A DNA stretch of 64,000 bases, taken from Salvia splendens. Lineage: Eukaryota > Streptophyta > Magnoliopsida > Lamiales > Lamiaceae. The notes under the pieces are model-generated. The model saw only the letters and a program-made list of their open reading frames with translations, was not told where the DNA came from and searched no databases. The translations under genes and the position numbers were made by a program. Each line of letters starts with the position of its first letter. The stretch's first letter is position 1. This document shows positions 1-9,580 of the stretch, piece after piece. The stretch is from positions 11,046,902 to 11,110,901 of the forward strand of contig NC_056037.1 of the NCBI RefSeq assembly GCF_004379255.2, in the 5' to 3' direction.

Positions 1-480
1 ACCCTCTGAATTTAAAATCGTAAAATAATGATAGAATGACCCTTGAAAATTAATTACTATGTTTGAAATGACTAAATCTGGGACGTATATTTATTGATGA
101 TTCTGTGTAATTTCATATGAAATTACATAGAAATTATGTCTTAAATATGATAATCCGATAAAACTTTAAAAAATACAGACTTCATTAAGTATAGATATTA
201 AATATTTGCAGTGCGGAAGCTAAAGAACGTCAAAGGTTGAAGTTAATTATGTATGTACTCTTTAAAGTGGGAAAGTAATTAAAGTATACGAATATGATTG
301 TGTGAAGTGAGACTAACAATGATTAAATTATTTAAAATAAGATTCAGGAGATTACAACGTTAAAAGAAGACGAGATTGACCGAGTCAGCCGGTTCCGTGC
401 GACAGATAACGGCTGTATTACTTGCTATAACCAGTCCCCAACGGTCATGCCGCCTCAACGCATCGTTTCACGACTCACAT
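1..480. other. AT-rich intergenic DNA
   Basis: No coding region, repeat pair or RNA gene was recognised here. The segment leads into the promoter of the arabinogalactan protein gene. Confidence 0.5.
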
Positions 481-491
481 CACATCACATG

Positions 492-503
492 TATATATAT
501 ATA
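492..503 (+). promoter_or_regulatory. TATA box of the AGP gene
   Basis: An alternating TATATATATATA run lies about 95 bp upstream of the ATG at 597, followed by a CT-rich stretch suited to a plant 5' UTR. Placement and composition fit a core promoter; no start site can be seen directly. Confidence 0.5.
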
Positions 504-596
504 CACAGCTCTCCCTTTTATCACTTCACCAACATTCTTCACCGCATTTATTCTCAACCAACATTCTCTCATTTTCCGAATCATCTTCAATTCAAT

Positions 597-1064
597 ATGA
601 CAAGATTATTCCTCATCGCGTTTTTGCTAATGTGCGCCCATCATGCGCACTCTACCGAAGCCCCTTCTCCTGCGCATTCCCCAGCATCTGCCCCCTCCAG
701 TCCCCACTCATCCCCGGTGGCTTCTCCGTCGCTCTCGCCGGCGGCATCTCCTCCAACGGTTTCTCCGTCTGGCAGCGTGCCTGTTCCGAGCCCATCTCAG
801 GCGACTCCTCCGTCGGATAGCAGCGCCGCTCCGGTGTCGCCGCCTATGCCGTCGTCTACTCCGGCTAGCGCCCCTTCGGCTGCCGGTGTGCCTTCGAGTT
901 CTTCGCCGGATGTGTTCCCCTCGAGCAGCACTCCGCCGCTGGGCTCGGCTCCGGACAGCGCTCATGGCCCAGTCGCTGATGATTCCTCCGCCGCGAACTC
1001 TGTGTACGGCGGCCCCTCTGTTTTGGTTGCCGGGATTGCTCTTTGGGCTGCCGTTGCGATCTAA
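597..1064 (+). CDS. classical arabinogalactan protein
   Basis: Single-exon gene for a 155-aa protein. The start at 597 gives a clean signal peptide (MTRLFLIAFLLMCAHHAHS); an in-frame ATG further upstream would add a non-secretory leader and is not preferred. After cleavage the protein is almost entirely Pro, Ser, Ala and Thr, with many SP, AP and TP pairs of the kind that are hydroxylated and carry arabinogalactan. The C-terminus is a small-residue site followed by a hydrophobic tail (about residues 138-155), as in a GPI-anchor signal. Proteins of this class sit at the plasma membrane outer face and in the cell wall. The specific AGP cannot be named from sequence alone, because composition rather than order is conserved. 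Confidence 0.87.
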   Translation: MTRLFLIAFLLMCAHHAHSTEAPSPAHSPASAPSSPHSSPVASPSLSPAASPPTVSPSGSVPVPSPSQATPPSDSSAAPVSPPMPSSTPASAPSAAGVPSSSSPDVFPSSSTPPLGSAPDSAHGPVADDSSAANSVYGGPSVLVAGIALWAAVAI

Positions 1065-1998
1065 TGAGCCTATGTTTATACGGATTACTTACTCTACGAA
1101 TATTCCTTCATTGTATTTTCACATTGTATTAAACTTTTCTTCTTATTTTTCATTCTTGCATTAATATTGCATTTAGATAAGCAACTCCAAGTTACAATGC
1201 TTACCTACAAAATTTAATATAGGAAGTCCTAATTAGATATTTCGAATGGATTGATTTGGAGGCTTCCATAATCAACTATAATTAGTAATTACTAAGAAAG
1301 AGTACATTATTGGGTTTAATTAATTGAGGTGGATGAGATACTGATTTATATATATATATATAGGAGGAAAATCTTGTACAAGTAGTAGGCAAGTTCAATA
1401 TTAGCAGGGTTGGCCGATCCTGCAGTTGACAACTCCTGCGGCCGGTATTATGCTAGGTAAAAGCGATGCTGGTCTTGCGACCATGCTGGATGCCTTGGCG
1501 TAGGTTGCAGCAGTTGCATTTCCGGAAGCTATGAATCGCGCTCCGTTCAACAGAAGGTCTCCATCCGATCTCCAATTCCAGCTCTTCCACTCCTCATCTT
1601 CCGCGGCGATTTCTCTTTTCGTCACCTGAATTTACTTCACGTTTACATATTTCATTTAATTATACACCAAATCTAATTATTATGGTGATAATACTTGCAT
1701 CCTTCCTATTATCATCATCTGCTGCGATGAAGACATTGCCTTGGCTATTGATCGTCGGATTAGCATCGCGTACATCTCCCACCCAGTGTACACATTGTTC
1801 ACAACATGAAAGTACCCATGCCTGCCTACACCTTCGTCCACAAAAACATTGCCAAATTTGTTTGTTACCAATTTTTGATCCGTGCGCAGTTAGTTAGTTG
1901 GAGGAATGACAAGCCTCTTATCAATTGATTTGTGTTTCGTTGTCTAGTTAGTTAGTTTAAAGAATGACAAGCGTCTCACCAACTGAACTGTGTGTTAG

Positions 1999-2352
1999 TG
2001 TTAAGGAATGTCTTTCCTTAACGGTCGGAATCCTCACAATCAAGAAACAGAGACCGTAGTCGTCGAGCGCCCAAGAGGTTTTGGTCGGCGATGACGTCGG
2101 TCAAGGGGGATGCTGGGCGCAAGAGAGGTTCTCGTCGGCAGCGTTGATGATAGTTTCTTGAAGCACACGATAATGAGCCAATTGAATAAATTCATATATT
2201 GATCGACTGAATATTATGGAAGACTCCACACATATTTATAATACGTATGGATACAAAAAGATATGCTAAATCCCTATAATATCTAAACAAGAAGATATGC
2301 TAAATCCCTATAATATCTAAACAAATTAATAATAATAGAAATACTCATATCA
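1999..2352 (-). repeat. 3' LTR of the 2.3-kb element
   Basis: 354 bp; pairs with 3974-4328. The copies differ by scattered substitutions and a 1-bp indel, so the insertion is not brand new. An internal duplicated segment (AAGATATGCTAAATCCCT twice) occurs near the right end of both copies. Confidence 0.85.
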
Positions 2353-2630
2353 ACTCCCCCACGGTTAAAATCCACCTTGTCCTCAAGGGGGAACCACGAA
2401 GGAAAAAGGAGAGTTGAAATCAAAAGCTTCGGCGAGGCAACTCCTCCTGGATCAAACACACACCGAACAGCTGAACGTCTTCCTTCTTCACCTCCATAAA
2501 AAATCAACAAAGGTAGACTAATGTGGTCGTCTAAATTCAACGCTAAAATGGAAAGTTCTGCCACACAGTCATGAATGCTCAAATACGGCGTGTTATTTCG
2601 CGGAGGAATCAACCTTGCATCGGCGTCGAG

Positions 2631-3473
2631 CTATGGTAATTGAGGATTCATGCTTGTAATATCACTGACATTCACATCCACATAGACACAAGTAAGTGCT
2701 TGCAAACTGGTGTGAGCCCCTCCTTTCGTAACCAATTCTTCCGTTTTTAATGGAAGCTCATCCTCAAACAACCTTCGCTTCTCTTTCGTTTCTACTTGAT
2801 TGTCATGTTGTTTTATCTCCATGCTCTCTCTTTTGCCTGCAGTCAACACACTGAAATCTGTTTCTTTCGCCTCTAAACTAGATCGGTGAGGTTCATCCTT
2901 TTCCTCTTTCTTGAACAGCCCCGAAAATTTTTTGTTGAACTCTTCTTCTCTGTTCTTTAGGTTGAAAGTAAGCAACTCTGTTCTCTTATGTTCAACATCA
3001 AAGTCACCATCTTGCTGCCTCAATAACCCATTAAGATCGAACAACTTCTCATCTCGCTCATTACTATGTCTCCTATAATGGCAAGGTCGCTTTTCACCTT
3101 CATATTCATCAGAGTCCCAATAATCATCACGATAAAATACGGAATCACCCCCTCCGTCACCGATAGTTGCAAAATCAGAAATCGGATCATTCAATTCCAA
3201 TGGACCTGATGTGGGGGTGTTGTTGATCATATGCTTGGCATCCTTGTTGCACGCGATAGTCCCAACAGGTAGGTGGTCCGTAAGTCGGCGCCCCGTAGAG
3301 TGTGTCTGATTCCCGCTGCGGCTGCCACCTTCTCGGCGGATCCAAGCAACTAGGCAGGGGCTGTTCATATGCCGAGTACCCACGGAAAGTGCGTTGTCCC
3401 TGTGTCTCCCGGCAGGTAGGCTGATTGGACGCACATGTGTTGTGTTGTCGTCGGCAGGGTTCCGACTGTTCAT
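2631..3473 (-). CDS. second unrecognised ORF of the LTR element
   Basis: 280 codons overlapping the preceding ORF in another frame. Roughly the first 80 residues are the alternative frame of that ORF and are probably not real. The remainder is highly charged (DEYEGEKRPCHYRRH, KKFSGLFKKEEKDEPHRSS) and predicted to be disordered to helical. It ends 279 bp before the 3' LTR. No known domain was recognised. Likely the C-terminal half of one frameshifted element protein. Confidence 0.4.
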   Translation of the reverse strand: MNSRNPADDNTTHVRPISLPAGRHRDNALSVGTRHMNSPCLVAWIRREGGSRSGNQTHSTGRRLTDHLPVGTIACNKDAKHMINNTPTSGPLELNDPISDFATIGDGGGDSVFYRDDYWDSDEYEGEKRPCHYRRHSNERDEKLFDLNGLLRQQDGDFDVEHKRTELLTFNLKNREEEFNKKFSGLFKKEEKDEPHRSSLEAKETDFSVLTAGKRESMEIKQHDNQVETKEKRRLFEDELPLKTEELVTKGGAHTSLQALTCVYVDVNVSDITSMNPQLP

Positions 3474-3828
3474 AGGGGGGAAATCTCATTGGATTTCGAC
3501 GACCAGGGTGGTGCGCCATCCGGCGAGCAGGTAGCGACTCATATGCGGCCCGACCGAACTGTTGCCGATGGCCCGGAGGATCCCAGGGAGGCAGTGAATA
3601 GTACGGCAGGTCTTGAGCCGGCTGTGGCAGTGGCCCCGGCAGCGGACGAGTGCGAATCTCTATGCGGGAATCGTAGCACGCCTGCTGTGCATACGTTGCT
3701 TTAGACGCAAGCAAGTTTGTCCTACGCCGTTCCATTTTGTCACAACGTGTTTCCAACCTGGAGATAGCGGCATCCAATTGATCGAATAGTTGTTCATAAC
3801 GCCCCACTTCGGTGTAGTTGCGTAACAT
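3187..3828 (-). CDS. unrecognised internal ORF of the LTR element (gag-like position)
   Basis: 213 codons beginning about 145 bp inside the 5' LTR, where gag is expected. The N-terminal third is charged and probably helical (DQLDAAISRLETRCDKMERR), followed by Pro, Tyr, Gln and Arg-rich low-complexity sequence. There is no CCHC zinc knuckle and no protease motif. A frame change near 3230 would continue into the acidic, Lys/Glu-rich ORF 3473-2631, so the two may have been one reading frame. Function unknown; it may be a degenerate gag or an unrelated sequence carried by the element. Confidence 0.45.
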   Translation of the reverse strand: MLRNYTEVGRYEQLFDQLDAAISRLETRCDKMERRRTNLLASKATYAQQACYDSRIEIRTRPLPGPLPQPAQDLPYYSLPPWDPPGHRQQFGRAAYESLPARRMAHHPGRRNPMRFPPYEQSEPCRRQHNTCASNQPTCRETQGQRTFRGYSAYEQPLPSCLDPPRRWQPQRESDTLYGAPTYGPPTCWDYRVQQGCQAYDQQHPHIRSIGIE

Positions 3829-3973
3829 GATGACGTTGAACGGCGGCGGTGAAGCTCGATAGTGGGAGGTGATCGGGCAGGTGCTGTGACTGAATTTTTG
3901 TTTGATATTGGTGATTTATTTGGGGAATACAGATGACGAAGACGGAGGATGAGATCGGAATGAAAGCACCAGT

Positions 3974-4328
3974 TGTTAAGGAATGCCTTTCCTTAACGGT
4001 CGGAATCCTCACAATCAAGAAACAGAGACCGTAGTCGTCAAGCGCCCAAGAGGTTTGGGTCGGCGATGACATCGGTCGAGGAGGGTGCTGGGCGCGAGAG
4101 AGGTTCTCGTCGGCAGCGTTGATGATAGTTTCTTGAAGCACACGATAATGAGCCAATTGAATAAATTCATATATTGATCGACTGAATATTATGGAAGACT
4201 CCACACATATTTATAATACGTGTGGATACAAAAAGATATGCTAAATCCCTATAATATCTAAACAAAGAAGATATGCTAAATCCCTATAATATCTAAACAA
4301 ATTAATAATAATAGAAATACTCGTATCA
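3974..4328 (-). repeat. 5' LTR of the 2.3-kb element
   Basis: 355 bp; partner of 1999-2352. On the minus strand it would drive transcription into the internal open reading frames. Confidence 0.85.
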
Positions 4329-5012
4329 GTTACTTATCTAGTTTGTTAGTTACTTAATTACCTTGGCATTCTTTGAACCAAACCTTGTCCAAAGTAGTTA
4401 AAAGCAATGGTGACTTGCATATTCTCATCCGCCACATACTCATCGCTATGCCCCATAAGCATCACTTCATTGTGCTCAAACTTGTAGTTGTTGGACACCG
4501 TGATGGCCGTGGACCCAGAGACTACGTCGATGAGGCCGTCGTGGCAGTGTGACAGGGTGCAGTGGTCGATCCACACGTCATGCGTCACAAATATCGAGAT
4601 CCCATCCCCGCCAAAGATGCCTGCGTGGCATCAGTCACAACTGTGTTCCCAGCCTGGACACAATCATGCATGTAAATGCCGTGAACAATAATGTTAGTGA
4701 CACCCTGTATTGTTATGCACGGACCGTTGGAGATCTCGACATTGACCCCTCTCCCGTCGATGGTCTTGTACGAGTTCATCATCAGCTCCTCCTTGAGGGT
4801 GTTGCTCATGTCGCGCTCAAAGATTATCCACAGCGGCTCGCTCTGGACCACGCCGTGCCTCAGCATCCCCTGCGTCGGGTATTGTGGGTCGTCGTCCTCG
4901 GTCGTCACTAAGGAGAACTCGCTGTCCCGCCCGAACCCAATCCCGCAGTCTGCCAGCACTTTTCGGTTGGTCTCCCAATTGGGGACGCCTCGACATCGTC
5001 CTTCATTGTTCT

Positions 5013-7099
5013 TGTCACGCCTGCATTTTCTAAGGATAGAAAACACGGTTGATCGCGACTAGGGGAGGGTTAAAGAAGCGGGGAAGAAAGGGGAAAACAA
5101 CACAACTCAACCATAGCCCGAAACAAATGGGAATAGCTCGAATAAAATCAGATTATCTCAACAATCAACAACTCAAAAGAAACAATATTTAGCGGAAGCA
5201 TTTCGAGAGTAGAATAATGCTATGTATGAAGACACAACATATTCTAGACATTTGATAGATATTCTTCACTTTTATGCTCAACACCTACCGCGCTCGTCAC
5301 CGCTCAACCTGCACATTTTTAAAAAGAAATGCAGGGCTGAGTACTTGATGCACTCAGTGGACTCATGCCGAAAACATTTTATAAAAAGTATTTATCATGA
5401 CACCATTGAGTGACCTCGGGGTTTTAACTTTAGAAATCGCCCAAGACACTAAAATCATTTCCATCGTAAAACTCGTGACTGCAGTCATTTTCCCATAGAT
5501 GTCTACCATATCTGATCCATTGATGACAAGGAATGTGGCCACATTCCAAGTCACTAGATCGGCCGACCCAAAAGACGGCTCACGATCTCCATAGGTGTAC
5601 ACTAGCCTGAATAAGGACTCACTCCCTAGACAGACCCGAATTCGATTATCCATTAATGGCAAAAGCCACATCAGATAGGTTCCATAGAATAAAACAAAAC
5701 ACGGCATGACAAATATTCATATCATTTTCACATAAAAATATACTTAGGGCATTGCCCTTATTTAAAAAGAAAGCCCACCTCAAGTTCTTAATCCGAAATT
5801 ATTTCATTTCCCTTGATATCACGTCTCGCTCGCAAGGAATCACCTTTAGCATTTAAATTACACATAAATCAACACAATGAATCAAGTAAATAAATAAGAT
5901 GCATGCACCCTAATTAAAACCGTTTATCTCGTTTCTCGGTTTTCGATTATTTGGCGGTCGCCTAAAGTCCCTCTGTTGGCTCCTCGTATTTCCACCACGA
6001 TGTCGGAATAAATTTTCAAAATTTATTTAAGCGTATAATTAAATTATCACAACTATTTTCCTTCGCAATTATATTTATTTCATACTTCGAATTATTCCGA
6101 GAATTTAATAAATAATTCCCCACGATTAAATCATCGGCCCAAGGGTTTAATTAATCTGGCCCAAAATAATTATTTACTTAGTCCACCTTATTTCTCCACT
6201 TTAAATTTTCAAGCCCAACACAAATTAAATGGAGCCCAAACCAAACAAAACATCCCACTTAATTGCTGAGGCCCAATTTCTAAAAAAAACAAAGGCCCAC
6301 TATACTCCCATCATCCCCACGCCTCTCTCTTTCTCTCTCCCTATCTCTCAAAATTCTCTGTAACTCACTTATGCAAATTACATCTCAAAACACCAAGCTC
6401 ATCTCCCTCGTTCCAAAATCGTCCACCGCCGCTCCGTCGGCCAGCGCGCGCTGCCTCTGTCACGCTCGGCCTCCGTCGCCGAGCAGCCACTGTCCGTCGT
6501 TGCCATGACACTGCAATCCGGCCGCTGCCCAGCTCCTCCGTCGGCAGTGCCATTTCTCACAACCGGTAAGCTCTCTCTCTCTCCCTTTTCCCCAATCTAA
6601 ATCTTCTATTAAGTTTTTTTTCTCATTTGTTTGACTCAAACGATATTTTTAGGAATTGAGATCAAAAGTAAGCATTAAAGAATTCAAGCTTTTTTTTTCA
6701 AAAGAATTTGTTCCCGTAAACTACTGTGAATATATGGGGCTATGTCATGAGATGGAATGAACATAGTTTCAGAAATTAAACGGTATACCTTTGGAAAGAA
6801 GAAGCTTACTAGCAACAGGGGAATTTGAGATCACCTCTCTTTCTCGGTTTCAACTTTGAATGGAAGAGAAGAAAAAAACTGCAATGGAATAGCGTTGAAA
6901 ATTGGCTGAGATTGTAGGAAGAGATATATAATAATAAATTATGTGGAGATTTGGTTTGTTGGAAAGATTTTAGGGAAGATGGAGATATGAATAAATCTTT
7001 TGTTGATAGGTTTGGATAACTATATTTGACCAAGTCAACTAGGAAAAGATTTAATTAGATTAATTTGATTTTTTTTCTTGTTTTTTTCGGGGTGTTACA
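5013..7099 (-). mobile_element. solo LTR, 2.09 kb, inside a pectate lyase exon
   Basis: On the minus strand the segment runs TGTAACACCCC... to ...GGCGTGACA and is flanked by a perfect 5-bp duplication GTTCT (5008-5012 and 7100-7104). Removing it and one GTTCT restores continuous pectate lyase exon sequence, which fixes both ends. No internal retrotransposon coding was seen, so this is a single LTR left by recombination. A long LTR opening with TGTAACACCCC is typical of plant Ty3/gypsy elements (inference). Short ORFs inside (for example 5363-5707 - and 6365-6553 -) show no recognisable domain. Confidence 0.85.
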
Positions 7100-7244
7100 G
7101 TTCTCCTGCAAGGATGACAAATATAAATCGAGAGTAAAATCGAAGGGGCTTACCATCGGGTAGTTTCGGGTGCATCATGCATCACGGGGCGTGCAGAGCA
7201 TGGGCGAGAAGGGCAAGACACCCGAGCAACAAAATTATTGACAT

Positions 7245-8412
7245 AGCGTGTGGAGAGAGAAATGGAATTAGGCGGATTGATGTATAGTGAATTTTGGAAT
7301 TATTAATAAAAGAGTGGCAATAAATTTGAAGTTACTAAAAGTTGTTGGAATTCCCGTTGCCAAAGCTGTTGAATGTACGATCACGACTTATCATAAGAAG
7401 TTGTATTTTGTGTCATGTAACATGTTACATTGATAAGATAGTAAGATAGTAGTAGTAGTAGTAGTAACTTAATTATTGAAGTCCGATTCAACAATAAGTA
7501 TAAAGAGTTTGATGGCCACTTTTCATTAATTCCTTATAATCATATACCCCCCCCCCCCCTTAAATTCCTTATATTAATTCACGCTTTTTGAATAAAACTT
7601 TAAATGCTCCAGCTGAATTGGCAACTAATTTAATGGTGTCTATATTCATTTTCATTTTCATTTTTAAGTGGGGAGGTTTAAACATTTAGCGCAGCTTTAG
7701 ATTTTCAGCTGTGATTCTCTAGTTTTTTTTACTGGGATGATTAAATGTGGATATTTGTAAAGATAACATGCTTAATTACAAATTACTATCGGATATGCAC
7801 AAAATAAAATTAGGGAGCATTTCTTTTGTAGCTCATCCTAGCAAAAATTTAGTTTTATGCAGGAAAAAAAATCATGGGACTACATAGCTGATTTTCTGTT
7901 TTACTTGAGAAATTGGCTTTTCATAGATTTTTAGAAATAATAAATGATATGTGGGCTTAGTTTTCTCTTAAAAGGGCTACAAAGTTCTGGGCTACGTTTG
8001 ATCACTTTGTTACGTGGAAATTGTGATGTTGAACTATACTCATTTGTTATATTCCTCTTTTTGTAAGCCCAATTCTTGTTAATTTATCTATGGGAGTTTC
8101 TATTTTTGCTTTTTTTCAAAGTAATAGAACTAGTTTCAGAAATAAAAGATAATAATAATAATATAAGAGGATGATTTTGTATTTTTTATTCACGCATTTA
8201 TTTTTTAAGATTATTTTCACATTCAGATGTTGGTATCTTTAAGTTCAGTTTTTTATTAAATTATTGTATTAATGACAGATGACTATGAAACAAATTAACA
8301 ATAGTATATTTTTAATTTGTATCATAATACTTCACCCAATTCACAATAGATCTTCCATCTATGAATTTATTTTTAATGTGCTCTCAGCTATATAACACAC
8401 GCACTCCTAGAG
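7245..8412. other. intergenic, no gene recognised
   Basis: AT-rich DNA upstream of the pectate lyase pseudogene. It contains an AGT trinucleotide run near 7448-7465 and a C homopolymer near 7548-7559. No coding or element boundary was found. Confidence 0.5.
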
Positions 8413-8575
8413 AATGTTACTTTTCATAGATAACCATCGTTAGTTTGTTTCGTAGTAACCGTTAATTGTTGTTCATAAGTATTGATTTCTAAATGTTACT
8501 TTTCCATATATAACTATCGTTAGTTTGTTTCATAGTAACCGTTATTTGTTATTCGTAAGTATTGATTTCTATTTC
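8413..8575. repeat. 79-bp tandem duplication
   Basis: A unit containing GTTACTTTTC...CATCGTTAGTTTGTTTC...AGTATTGATTTCT occurs twice with a 79-bp period and substitutions between copies. A partial third start follows at about 8582. Non-coding. Confidence 0.7.
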
Positions 8576-9446
8576 AAAATAATTGTTACTTTCATTTATA
8601 ACAATTTTACTTTTCTTATTTGTAGAAACAATTTCATTTATAACAAATGTCGTCATTTCAAACAATAATCACTTGTGCATGCCAAGAAACTCTTTATATT
8701 TTGATACTCTTTCCATTCTACTTATTTTAATAGGTTTTAGACATTTATTTCTATATACCAATATATAAAATGGAAATTCAATTCATTACAAAACCTCAAC
8801 ATAAATCATTATTCATCACTTTTTTTCTCACTCTCTCTCCAATTTTAATTATTTACATTAATATTAATTCTTTCCTATTTTATGATAAATACACTTTAAA
8901 AATAAGATACATTCTTAAATCATCTATGCCAGAACCTTGTAAATAGAGGAAAGGAAATGAATCATGCCAAAAGTGGTGTAAAAGAGTTTATACATAAGCA
9001 AGTGACCAGATTTTCAGCGTAACTGCTGCTGCTTAAACCACGTGATATGTTAACGGCTTTTACTATTCAATCTTATTTTATGACTTTATTAGGCGTATCT
9101 GTTTTCTTTCAATTCACGGAACACAACACACCAACTTCTACATCACTCTCCCACTGCCACATTGCCCAGATAATCAAATTATTTTTACTATATTTTCAAT
9201 TTTCGATTTCCTTTTTTTAATTCATTTGGTCAATCAAATTAAGAAACGCAGGAATTTAAAACTGTTGTACGTTTATAGAATGAAAGGATTAAACTTTTCC
9301 TTGAATACATTTTAAATAGCTGGATATTTTTCTCAATCACGCGTTTTTTGTAAAAAGACAAAAAAATATGATATCCTTTAATAGAACGATATCATTAATT
9401 GTTTCAAAATTATTTATCCTTAAGCTTACTAAAATGACTCCACTGC
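8576..9446. other. intergenic, FLA upstream region
   Basis: AT-rich sequence without recognised coding or element ends. It should include the distal promoter of the FLA gene. Confidence 0.4.
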
Positions 9447-9453
9447 TATAAAA
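9447..9453 (+). promoter_or_regulatory. TATA box of the FLA gene
   Basis: TATAAAA about 128 bp upstream of the ATG at 9581, in a suitable place for the core promoter. Confidence 0.5.
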
Positions 9454-9580
9454 CAATAGCAGAGAGAGGGAGTACAACGTAAAAAGTAACATCTGATAAA
9501 AATATATATCCCACATTTGCGATTCATTTCTTCAACTCCTAGAATTACTCTTGGAAACTCTCTCTCCGCCGCGAATCGCA

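Larger units (their letters stand above)
1999..4328 (-). mobile_element. non-autonomous LTR retrotransposon, 2.3 kb
   Basis: Two near-identical direct repeats (1999-2352, 354 bp; 3974-4328, 355 bp), each starting TG and ending CA, flank a 1.6-kb internal region. Flanks are GTTAG (1994-1998) and GTTAC (4329-4333), a 4/5 match to a 5-bp target duplication. On the minus strand the 5' LTR is followed by a GGTGCTTTCATT stretch, which is plausibly the primer-binding region, and the 3' LTR is preceded by GTGGGGGAG, a polypurine tract. No reverse transcriptase, RNase H or integrase is present, so it depends on another element; the PPT and its CTTGAGGACAAG neighbour resemble Ty3/gypsy elements. It sits in an intron of the pectate lyase pseudogene, in the same orientation. 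Confidence 0.85.
1401..7244 (-). pseudogene. pectate lyase pseudogene, split by two LTR elements
   Basis: Remains of a polysaccharide lyase family 1 pectate lyase, which cleaves de-esterified pectin in the wall by Ca-dependent beta-elimination. Exon 1 (7244-7154) encodes a signal peptide (MSIILLLGCLALLAHALHAP) and then hits an in-frame TGA at 7184-7182. Exon 2 starts after a good acceptor at 7105, is cut by a solo LTR (5013-7099), and resumes at 5007 with ...[21 protein letters not shown] frameshift near 4600-4640 separates this from the block with [23 protein letters not shown] and RMPR, which ends at a GT donor near 4363. The next exon (RHGYFHVVNNVYTGWEMYA) lies at about 1845-1700, with a 2.3-kb LTR element in the intron. 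It loses the expected short Gly-Gly-Ser segment and shifts frame; its downstream residues (NPTINSQGN) read in another frame. The last exon (1625-1401) carries VTKRE and the C-terminal cysteine block. Homology is very clear; a functional product is not possible. Confidence 0.9.

Noticed and set aside
632..1164. Alternative ORFs on both strands over the AGP gene (643-1164 +, 708-965 -, 632-820 +)
   Set aside because: They are shadows of the Pro/Ser-rich AGP frame and are Arg-rich because of its codon composition; they have no domain or signal of their own.
5363..5707. 114-aa ORF on the minus strand within the solo LTR
   Set aside because: It lies wholly in the LTR, matches no family I recognise, and could not be linked to any exon.
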